Below, piece by piece: positions 57,590-64,000 of a DNA stretch of 64,000 nucleotides (position 1 is its first letter; each line of letters opens with the position of its first letter). The DNA is from Saccharothrix sp. HUAS TT1 (lineage in GTDB: Bacteria; Actinomycetota; Actinomycetes; Mycobacteriales; Pseudonocardiaceae). Position numbers and translations under genes: made by a program. The notes beneath the pieces are model-generated. The model did no database searches. It worked only from the letters and a program-made list of their open reading frames with translations, and was not told where the DNA came from. The stretch is from positions 620,001-684,000 of the forward strand of contig NZ_CP160453.1 of NCBI RefSeq assembly GCF_040744945.1, read 5' to 3'.

Positions 57590-58747
57590 TTAGCGGGGGG
57601 TGAGGGCGGTGGTCAGGTCGGCGATCAGGTCGTCGGCCGATTCGATGCCCACGGAGAGGCGGACCAGGTCGGCGGGGACTTCGAGCAGGGAGCCGGCGGT
57701 GCTGGCGTGGGTCATCCGGCCCGGGTGCTCGATCAGCGACTCGACGCCGCCCAGCGACTCCGCCAGGGTGAACAGGCGGGTGCGGGAGCAGACGTCCAGC
57801 GCGGCCTGCTCGCCGCCCTCGACGGTGAACGAGATCATGCCGCCGAACCGGCGCATCTGCTTCGCCGCGACCTCGTGGCCGGGGTGGTCGGGCAGGCCCG
57901 GGTAGTAGACCCCGGTGACCCGCGGGTGCCGCAGCAGCGCTTCGGTGATCTTCTCCGCGTTGTCCGAGTGCTTCTCCATGCGCACTTCGAGCGTCTTGAT
58001 CCCGCGCAGCGTCAGCCACGCGTCGAACGGCCCCGGCACCGCGCCCGCGCCGTTCTGCAGGAACCCGAACTGCGCGTCCAGCTCGTCGTCCGACGTGACC
58101 AGCGCGCCACCGATGACGTCCGAGTGCCCGCCGACGTACTTGGTGGTCGAGTGCAGCACCACGTCGGCGCCCAGCTCCAGCGGGCTCTGCAGGTACGGCG
58201 ACGCGAACGTGTTGTCCACCACCAGCTTCGCCCCCGCCGAGTGCGCCACCTGCGCGAGCGCGGCGATGTCGGCGATGTTCAGCAGCGGGTTGGTCGGCGT
58301 CTCGATCCAGACCACCTTGGTGTTCGGCCGGATGGCCGCGCGCACCGCGTCGACGTCGGACACCTGCGCCGGCGTGTGCTCGACGCCCCAGTGCGACAGC
58401 ACCTTGTCGATCAGCCGGAACGTGCCGCCGTACGCGTCGTTCGGGATGACGACGTGGTCGCCGGGACGGCACATCGCGCGCAGGGCGGTGTCGGTCGCGC
58501 CCATGCCGGACGCGAACGCGCGACCGTGCCTGCCGCCTTCGAGCGCCGCCAGGCACTCCTCCAGCGCGGCCCGGGTGGGGTTGCCGGTGCGCGAGTACTC
58601 GAACCCGCCGCGCAGCCCGCCGACGCCGTCCTGGGCGTAGGTCGAGGTGGCGTGGATCGGCACGATGACCGAGCCCGTCGTGGGGTCGGGCTCCTGCCCG
58701 GCGTGGATGGCCCTGGTCGCGAAACCGTACTGGCCGGTGTCCGTCAT
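57590..58747 (-). CDS. metB: Cystathionine gamma-synthase (or gamma-lyase)
   Basis: 385 residues. The PLP lysine is Lys203 in LHSTTKYVGGHSD, with FEYSRTGNPTRAALEE and VVWIETPTNPLLNIADIA upstream. The enzyme either condenses an activated homoserine with cysteine or splits cystathionine. Synteny with mycobacterial metB and the nearby cbs suggest a role in reverse or forward transsulfuration. The ATG at 58747 gives MTDTGQYGFATRAIHAG. Confidence 0.94.
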   Translation of the reverse strand: MTDTGQYGFATRAIHAGQEPDPTTGSVIVPIHATSTYAQDGVGGLRGGFEYSRTGNPTRAALEECLAALEGGRHGRAFASGMGATDTALRAMCRPGDHVVIPNDAYGGTFRLIDKVLSHWGVEHTPAQVSDVDAVRAAIRPNTKVVWIETPTNPLLNIADIAALAQVAHSAGAKLVVDNTFASPYLQSPLELGADVVLHSTTKYVGGHSDVIGGALVTSDDELDAQFGFLQNGAGAVPGPFDAWLTLRGIKTLEVRMEKHSDNAEKITEALLRHPRVTGVYYPGLPDHPGHEVAAKQMRRFGGMISFTVEGGEQAALDVCSRTRLFTLAESLGGVESLIEHPGRMTHASTAGSLLEVPADLVRLSVGIESADDLIADLTTALTPR

Positions 58748-58776
58748 GCCCCTAGAGTACGGCGGCCGAAAAGGCA

Positions 58777-58807
58777 ACCGCCCGTCGGCTGGATGCCGAC
58801 GGGCGGT
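58777..58807 (-). terminator. Terminator hairpin after the RDD gene
   Basis: A perfect 13-bp stem (ACCGCCCGTCGGC / GCCGACGGGCGGT) with a 5-nt loop, between the RDD gene and metB on the same strand. Confidence 0.8.
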
Positions 58808-58829
58808 CGGGTGACCCCGGGTAACGCGC

Positions 58830-59930
58830 TCACCACTGCTGCGGCGGCTGCTGGCCGTAGGGGTTCTGCTGCTGCGGCTGGCCGTACGGGTTCGACGCGG
58901 GCGGCTGGCCGTACGGGTTCGACGCGGGCGCCTGACCGTACGGGTTCGGCTGGCCGTAACCGCCACCGGCGCCGGGGTAGCCGCCGGGGGCCGCGCCGGC
59001 GGGCGCGTTCACCACGACCGTGCCCATGATCTTGTCGGCCCACGTCTGCTTCTTGGCCTCCCACAGCGGCGCGAACCAGCCCGCGTAGCAGGGCAGCGAG
59101 TCGACGAAGTGGCACAGGTGCCGGACGAAGGCGTTGCCGAAGCCGATCGGCTGCCCCGTCTCCTCGCTGATGAGCTTGACCTTGGCGACCTTCTTGCCCA
59201 TCGACTGGCCGGTGGTGCCCGCCAGGTACCACGAGTTGTAGATCATGAAGCCGAGCATGCCCAGCGCGCCGACGCCGGCGAGGATGAAGTAGATCGTCAT
59301 GTCGCCGGTGGCCGCGCCGATGCCCGCGAGGACGCCGAAGATGGCGCCCGGCGCGGCGTAGTCGATCAGGAAGCCGACCGCGCGGCTGCCCCACTCCGCG
59401 TAACCGCCCGTGGGCGCGCCGTAAGCGGGCTGGCCGTAGGACGGCTGCGCGCCCCACGCCTGCTGCTGCGGCTGCCCGTACGGGTTGCTCAGCTGCGGCT
59501 GGCCGTACGGGTTGGACGGCTGCTGGCCGTACGGGTTCGCCTGCGGCTGGCCGTACGGGTTGGACGGCGGCTGCTGGCCGTAGGGCTGCTGGCCGTACTG
59601 CGCGGGCGGCTGCTGGCCGTAGGGGTTCTGCTGGGCCGGGAACGCGCCCGAGCCGGGCTGCTGCGCGGGCTGGCCGTACGGGTTCGACGGCGGCTGCTGG
59701 GTCATGCCGGGTGCGACGACCTGGGTCGCGTCCGGGTTCGACGGCGGCTGCTGGGGTTGCTGGCCGGAGGGCACCACCTGGGTCGCCTCCGGCGGCGGGA
59801 AGGCAGGGGGCTGGCCGCCGCTCGGCACGACCTGGGTCGCGTCGGCGTTCGAGGGCTGGGCACCCTGCCCCTGCTCCTGCTGGTCGTGACCGCCGAACTG
59901 CTGGTTCCCTGGCGGCTGCGGAGCGTTCAT
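58830..59930 (-). CDS. RDD-family membrane protein with NPYGQ repeats (proline-rich antigen-like)
   Basis: 366 residues. The N-terminal ~180 residues are low-complexity, with repeated ATQVVPSG and SNPYGQPQ units. The RDD domain follows, with GSRAVGFLIDYAAPGAIFGV, a second helix IYFILAGVGALGMLGFMIY and GTTGQSMGKKVAKVKLISEE. A shorter run of NPYGQ repeats closes the protein. M. tuberculosis Rv1078 (Pra antigen) has the same place and layout. The cytoplasmic Pro/Gln tails may be disordered or self-associating. The ATG at 59930 gives MNAPQPPGNQQFGG. Confidence 0.9.
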   Translation of the reverse strand: MNAPQPPGNQQFGGHDQQEQGQGAQPSNADATQVVPSGGQPPAFPPPEATQVVPSGQQPQQPPSNPDATQVVAPGMTQQPPSNPYGQPAQQPGSGAFPAQQNPYGQQPPAQYGQQPYGQQPPSNPYGQPQANPYGQQPSNPYGQPQLSNPYGQPQQQAWGAQPSYGQPAYGAPTGGYAEWGSRAVGFLIDYAAPGAIFGVLAGIGAATGDMTIYFILAGVGALGMLGFMIYNSWYLAGTTGQSMGKKVAKVKLISEETGQPIGFGNAFVRHLCHFVDSLPCYAGWFAPLWEAKKQTWADKIMGTVVVNAPAGAAPGGYPGAGGGYGQPNPYGQAPASNPYGQPPASNPYGQPQQQNPYGQQPPQQW

Positions 59931-60074
59931 CGGAGTTTCCAACCCCCTTGGCACGGGCCGTAGGTGTATGAGTCGGTGGCCAACGCTAGCGGATGGCACC
60001 GCCCTGGCCACGGGCAACCGGAGAACCCGCCGGAGATCCGCGACACGGGTCACCGGCGGGTGGGGGCGCTCCGA

Positions 60075-61445
60075 TCAGCGGCCGGCCAGGAAGCCCAGGA
60101 TGTCCTGACGGGTGACCACGCCCGCGGGCTTGCCGTCGTCCAGCACCAGTGCCCCGTCCGCTGAGGACAGTGCGGACATCGCGGAGCTGATCGACTCGCC
60201 CGCGCCGATCGTGGGCAGCTTCAACGACATGTGCCGGTCCAACCGGTCGGTCAGCTGCGCCTTGCCGGTGAACAGCGCGTCGAGCAGGTCCCGCTCGTTG
60301 ACCGCGCCGGCGACCTCGGCGGCCATCACCGGCGGCTCGGCGTTGACGACCGGCATCTGCGAGACGCCGTACTCGCGCATGATCGCGACCGCCTCGGCGA
60401 CCGTCTCGTTGGGATGGCCGTGCACGAGGTCGGGCACGGTGCCGTCCTTGCGCCGCAACACGTCGCCGACGGTCGCGCCGGACGTGTCGGGCGACAGGAA
60501 GCCGTACTGCGCCATCCACTTGTCGTTGAACACGCTCGACAGGTAGCCGCGGCCGCCGTCGGGCAGCAGCACCACGATCACGTCGTCCGGGCCGGCGTCC
60601 TCGGCCACCCGCAGCGCCGCCGCGACCGCCATGCCGCACGAGCCGCCGACGAGCAGGCCCTCCTCGCGGGCCAGCCGCCGGGTGATCTCGAACGAGTCGG
60701 CGTCCGACACCGCCACGATCTCGTCGCACACCGTGCGGTCGTAGGCGTCCGGCCAGAAGTCCTCGCCGACGCCCTCCACCAGGTACGGCCGGCCGGAGCC
60801 GCCGGAGTACACCGAGCCCTCCGGGTCCGCGCCGATGATCTTCACCCGGCCCTCGGAGACCTCCTTGAGGTAGCGGCCGGTGCCCGAGATCGTGCCGCCC
60901 GTGCCGACGCCCGCGACGAAGTGCGTGACCCGGCCCCCGGTCTGCCGCCACACCTCGGGACCGGTGCCGTGGTAGTGGCTGGCCGGGTTCTCCGGGTTGG
61001 CGTACTGGTTGGGCTTCCACGCGCCGGGGATCTCGGCGACCAGCCGGTCGGAGACGTTGTAGTAGGAGTCGGGGTGCTCCGGCGCGACCGCGGTCGGGCA
61101 CACCACGACCTCGGCGCCGTACGCCTTGAGCACGTTGCGCTTGTCCACGCTGACCTTGTCCGGGCAGACGAACACGCACTTGTAGCCCTTGCGCTGGGCC
61201 ACCAGCGCCAGGCCCACACCGGTGTTGCCCGACGTCGGCTCGACGATGGTGCCGCCGGGCTTGAGCTCGCCGGAGCGCTCGGCCGCCTCGACCATGCGCA
61301 GCGCGATGCGGTCCTTCACGCTGCCGCCCGGGTTGAGGTACTCGACCTTCGCCAGGATGAGCGGCCGGAGGCCGTCTGCCACACCGTTCAGCTTCACCAG
61401 CGGCGTGTTGCCGACCAGGTCTACGACGCTCTCGACGTACTCCAC
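60075..61445 (-). CDS. cbs: Cystathionine beta-synthase
   Basis: 456 residues. The PLP lysine is Lys44 in NPGGSVKDRIALRM, with VEPTSGNTGVGLALVA and GVGTGGTISGTGRYLKE completing the fold-type-II core. Two CBS domains close the protein (GDVLRRKDGTVPDLVHGHPN; GAVNERDLLDALFTGKAQ). It condenses serine with homocysteine. The GTG at 61445 has GGAAGG upstream and gives VEYVESVVDLVGNTPLVKL. It lies close to metB, completing a transsulfuration pair. Confidence 0.95.
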   Translation of the reverse strand: MEYVESVVDLVGNTPLVKLNGVADGLRPLILAKVEYLNPGGSVKDRIALRMVEAAERSGELKPGGTIVEPTSGNTGVGLALVAQRKGYKCVFVCPDKVSVDKRNVLKAYGAEVVVCPTAVAPEHPDSYYNVSDRLVAEIPGAWKPNQYANPENPASHYHGTGPEVWRQTGGRVTHFVAGVGTGGTISGTGRYLKEVSEGRVKIIGADPEGSVYSGGSGRPYLVEGVGEDFWPDAYDRTVCDEIVAVSDADSFEITRRLAREEGLLVGGSCGMAVAAALRVAEDAGPDDVIVVLLPDGGRGYLSSVFNDKWMAQYGFLSPDTSGATVGDVLRRKDGTVPDLVHGHPNETVAEAVAIMREYGVSQMPVVNAEPPVMAAEVAGAVNERDLLDALFTGKAQLTDRLDRHMSLKLPTIGAGESISSAMSALSSADGALVLDDGKPAGVVTRQDILGFLAGR

Positions 61446-61681
61446 GACGGACCTTCCACTTCTTGAGATGACCCGCTGAGCGTATATCGGTGACCCGGCG
61501 CGCGGCCGGGTGGACGATCGGGCTTGGGACGGGGAGGCTTCGGTGCGGTGGTTGCGGTGGCCGCGAGGGCGTTGGGCGGGTCGACGCTGCTCAGCGTCCT
61601 TCGTCACGAGTGCTGGCCGCGCTGAACGGGCGTTAACTAGGCTGCACGTCACACGTTGCGGCGAAACGAAGGAGTTCCGCA

Positions 61682-62905
61682 ATGCCTGAGGCCGTGATCG
61701 TCTCCGCCGCCCGGTCGCCCATCGGGCGCGCGGGCAAGGGCTCTCTCAAGGATGTGCGCGCCGACGACCTGACCGTGCAGGTCCTCCAGGCCGCGCTGGC
61801 GCAGGTCCCGCAGCTCGACCCCGACAAGGACATCGACGACCTGATGCTCGGCTGCGGCCTGCCCGGCGGCGAGCAGGGCTTCAACCTGGGCCGCGTGGTG
61901 TCCGTGCTGGCGGGGTACGACAACCTGCCCGGCACCACGGTCACCCGCTACTGCGCGTCCAGCGTGCAGACGACCCGGATGGCGCTGCACGCCATCAAGG
62001 CCGGCGAGGGCGACGTGTTCATCAGCGCCGGCGTGGAGACGGTGTCCAGCTTCGCGCGCGGGTCGTCCGACTCGTGGCCGGGCACGCACAACCCCGCGTT
62101 CGCCGACGCCGAGGCCCGCACCGCGGCCGTCGCCCAGTCGGGCGCCTCCGAGTGGGTCGACCCGCGGCGGAACGGGCAGGTGCCCGACATCTACGTCGCC
62201 ATGGGCCAGACGGCGGAGAACCTGGCGCTGACCAAGGGCGTCACGCGGCAGGAGATGGACGAGTTCGGCGTGCGGTCGCAGAACCTCGCCGAGAAGGCCA
62301 TCGCCAACGGCTTCTGGGCGCGCGAGATCACGCCGATCACCCTGCCGGACGGCACGGTCGTGTCGACCGACGACGGCCCGCGGCCGGGCGTGACGATCGA
62401 GGGCGTGTCCGGGCTCAAGCCGGTGTTCCGGCCGGACGGCCGGGTCACCGCGGCCAACTGCTGCCCGTTGAACGACGGCGCGGCGGCGTTGGTGATCATG
62501 AGCGACGTCAGGGCGAAGGAGCTCGGCATCACGCCGCTGGCGCGGATCGTGTCGACCGGCGTGTCCGGGCTGTCGCCGGAGATCATGGGCCTCGGGCCGG
62601 TCGAGGCGTCGCGGCGGGCGCTGGCGCTGGCCGGGATGTCGATCTCGGACATCGACCTGGTGGAGATCAACGAGGCGTTCGCGGCGCAGGTCATCCCGTC
62701 CTACCGGGACCTGGGCGTCGACCTGGACCGGCTGAACGTCAACGGCGGCGCGATCGCCGTGGGTCACCCGTTCGGGATGACCGGGGCGCGGATCACCACG
62801 ACGCTGATCAACTCGCTGCGGTTCCACGACAAGCAGTTCGGCCTGGAGACCATGTGCGTCGGCGGCGGCCAGGGCATGGCGATGGTGCTGGAGCGGCTGA
62901 GCTGA
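61682..62905 (+). CDS. fadA: Acetyl-CoA C-acetyltransferase (thiolase)
   Basis: 407 residues. The nucleophile Cys91 (TRYCASSVQTT), His362 (GHPFGMTGAR) and Cys392 (MCVGGGQGMAM) form the thiolase active site, with EINEAFAAQ between. It catalyses thiolytic cleavage or Claisen condensation of acyl-CoA. The syntenic mycobacterial gene is fadA3. The ATG at 61682 follows AAGGAG. Confidence 0.95.
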   Translation: MPEAVIVSAARSPIGRAGKGSLKDVRADDLTVQVLQAALAQVPQLDPDKDIDDLMLGCGLPGGEQGFNLGRVVSVLAGYDNLPGTTVTRYCASSVQTTRMALHAIKAGEGDVFISAGVETVSSFARGSSDSWPGTHNPAFADAEARTAAVAQSGASEWVDPRRNGQVPDIYVAMGQTAENLALTKGVTRQEMDEFGVRSQNLAEKAIANGFWAREITPITLPDGTVVSTDDGPRPGVTIEGVSGLKPVFRPDGRVTAANCCPLNDGAAALVIMSDVRAKELGITPLARIVSTGVSGLSPEIMGLGPVEASRRALALAGMSISDIDLVEINEAFAAQVIPSYRDLGVDLDRLNVNGGAIAVGHPFGMTGARITTTLINSLRFHDKQFGLETMCVGGGQGMAMVLERLS

Positions 62906-62961
62906 ACCGCGTCACGCCGAACGCCGGTCCGCGTCCTACCCTGTGAGCAAGGGGAGGGACG

Positions 62962-63168
62962 ATGCCGTACGCGTGGTGGCACAGCGGTTACGACCGGCAG
63001 TGCCACGCCTTCGCCGCCGAGCAGTCCTCGACGGCCTACTTCGAGGCGGCGTGCGCCCACTCGGTGCCGCCGGACCTCGTGGTCCGGTCGCCGAGCGGGG
63101 CGCTGTGCGTGCCGTGCCTGGTCGAGGTGGGCACGACCGCCGAGGACGACCACCGCTGGCGCGACTGA
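62962..63168 (+). CDS. Small Cys/His protein, possible zinc binder
   Basis: 68 residues starting MPYAWWHSGYDRQCHAF. CxH, CAH and CVPC (QCHAFAAEQ; AACAHSVPPD; LCVPCLVEV) could bind a metal. AGGGGAGGGA lies upstream of the ATG. Similar short proteins occur in Pseudonocardiales next to thiolase genes as far as I recall, but I do not know a family name. Confidence 0.65.
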   Translation: MPYAWWHSGYDRQCHAFAAEQSSTAYFEAACAHSVPPDLVVRSPSGALCVPCLVEVGTTAEDDHRWRD

Positions 63169-63180
63169 CCCGGAACGCGC

Positions 63181-63216
63181 CGAAGGGCGTCCCGGCCGAG
63201 GCCGGGACGCCCTTCG
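63181..63216. terminator. Bidirectional terminator
   Basis: A perfect 16-bp stem (CGAAGGGCGTCCCGGC / GCCGGGACGCCCTTCG) with a 4-nt loop between convergent genes. Confidence 0.85.
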
Positions 63217-63235
63217 GGGGACAGCAGCGGCGCCG

Positions 63236-64000
63236 CTAGTCGTTCTGGAAGTACGACAGCAGGCGCAGGATCTCCAGGTACAGCCAGACGAGCGTGGTCA
63301 TCAGGCCGAACGCCGCCAGCCAGGCGTACTTCGCCGGCAGCGCGCCGCGGATCATCTCGTTGGCCGCCTCGAAGTCCAGCAGGAAGCTGAACGCCGCGAT
63401 GCCGATCACGACGAGGCTGAACACGATCGCCAGCGTGCCGCCGTCGCGCAGGCCCATGTTCACGCCGAACAGGCCCATGACCAGGTTGCCCAGCATGAGG
63501 ATGACCACGCCGACGGTGGCGCCGATGATCCACTTGGTCAGGCGCGGGGTGACCCGGATCGCACCCGTCTTGTAGACCACGAGCATCGCGGCGAACACGC
63601 CGAACGTGCCGAGGATCGCCTGCCAGGCGATACCGGGGAAGATCGCCTCGAACACGCCGGTGATGGCGCCGAGGAACACGCCCTCAGCCGCCGAGTAGGC
63701 GAGCACCATCGGACCGCTGGGCGTGCGCTTGAAGATGATGATGAGCGCCAGGACCAGGCCGACGAGCATGCCGGGGACCGCGAGCGCGAACGGCGCGACC
63801 TGGCCGGAGAGCACCAGCCACGCCGAGATGAAACCGGTGACCAGGGCGACGCCGAGCGTGGTGGCGGTCTTGGTCACCACGTCGTCGATCGTGATCGGGC
63901 GCTCGCCGGTGGCGGGCGGCGGGCCCTGGTAGCCGCCGTGCTGCTGCGCCTCGTAGGGCTGGCCGAAGCCTGCGTAGTTACCGCTACCGCCGCTGGTCGG
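63236..64000 (-). CDS. Bax inhibitor-1/YccA family membrane protein, N-terminus beyond the window
   Basis: 255 codons are readable; the frame stays open to the window edge, so the start lies beyond 64,000. The N-terminal part is Gly/Gln/Tyr-rich (GNYAGFGQPYEAQQHGGYQG) and cytoplasmic, followed by TGERPITIDDVVTKTATTL and seven membrane helices ending LYLEILRLLSYFQND. Actinobacterial members are ~280-300 residues. The Bax inhibitor family includes calcium-leak channels; the function here is unknown. Confidence 0.9.
   Translation of the reverse strand, partial: PTSGGSGNYAGFGQPYEAQQHGGYQGPPPATGERPITIDDVVTKTATTLGVALVTGFISAWLVLSGQVAPFALAVPGMLVGLVLALIIIFKRTPSGPMVLAYSAAEGVFLGAITGVFEAIFPGIAWQAILGTFGVFAAMLVVYKTGAIRVTPRLTKWIIGATVGVVILMLGNLVMGLFGVNMGLRDGGTLAIVFSLVVIGIAAFSFLLDFEAANEMIRGALPAKYAWLAAFGLMTTLVWLYLEILRLLSYFQND

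Noticed and set aside
58966..59963. Long open frames opposite the RDD gene and upstream of metB rich in Arg-Thr or Val-Arg-Leu repeats
   Set aside because: They are complements of the NPYGQ repeat codons; the RDD protein on the other strand has a clear domain.

Overview
The window is high-GC actinobacterial chromosome with GTG/ATG starts, many 4-bp ATGA/GTGA overlaps and strong Shine-Dalgarno sites. A mycothiol S-conjugate amidase, AfsR-type SARP regulator, AICE-type integrative element and chaplin/rodlin-like secreted proteins point to a filamentous actinomycete, probably Pseudonocardiales (Saccharothrix, Actinosynnema or Lentzea-like). That assignment is inference. From memory, the backbone keeps the order of the Mycobacterium tuberculosis block Rv1074c to Rv1112: ychF, a DUF6542 protein, ispH, an Rv1109c-like protein, xseA, xseB, glpX, fum, phoH2, Z-FPP synthase, trhA, yyaL, an Rv1083-like protein, mca, DUF4307, greA, metB, a proline-rich RDD protein, cbs and fadA3. 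Lineage-specific genes are inserted between these.

Region 1 (1-9.1 kb): a thiamine ABC importer (thiB and the start of thiP) under a TPP riboswitch; phhB; a GT87 mannosyltransferase; a 34-residue membrane peptide with its own terminator; a decayed Uma2 gene; a compact antitoxin-Doc pair bracketed by a direct repeat of the ychF 3' end; ychF; an alkylation-repair operon (Ada-AlkA fusion and ogt) whose AlkA half has lost several segments; a DUF6542 protein; and rmuC.

Region 2 (9.2-24.5 kb): the sbcDC operon, in which SbcD carries about 105 residues of in-frame (Ala-Ser-Xaa)n repeat encoded by a 9-bp tandem repeat full of CTAG. Then come a 949-residue SARP/NB-ARC/TPR regulator, an ABC exporter and a divergent secreted metzincin protease; then ispH, the Rv1109c-like gene, xseA, a small gene, xseB and glpX.

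Region 3 (24.5-41.3 kb): a secreted trypsin-like protease, two L,D-transpeptidases (the second behind a hairpin covering its ribosome-binding site), a TrxR-like ferredoxin-NADP reductase, fumC, an EamA/MocR divergent pair, ATP-dependent ligase LigB, GMP-reductase-type GuaB1, a Pr6Pr membrane protein, phoH2, a DUF885 peptidase, two tandem chaplin/rodlin-like secreted proteins, a short-chain isoprenyl transferase and trhA (hemolysin III).

Region 4 (41,241-49,195): a complete, compact AICE (int, xis, repSA, traSA, small regulators, pra, korSA) integrated into the 3' end of the protein-coding gene trhA rather than a tRNA. It is bounded by a 33-bp perfect att repeat and has paired 9-bp repeats near each end that look like integrase arm sites.

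Region 5 (49.2-64 kb): an RHH-like protein, yyaL, a metallophosphatase, mca and neighbours, greA behind a T-tailed leader hairpin, a divergent Lrp/hpd pair, small proteins, metB, an RDD protein, cbs, an acetyl-CoA acetyltransferase, a small Cys/His protein and a truncated Bax inhibitor-1/YccA gene. I saw no rRNA, tRNA, CRISPR array or transposase.
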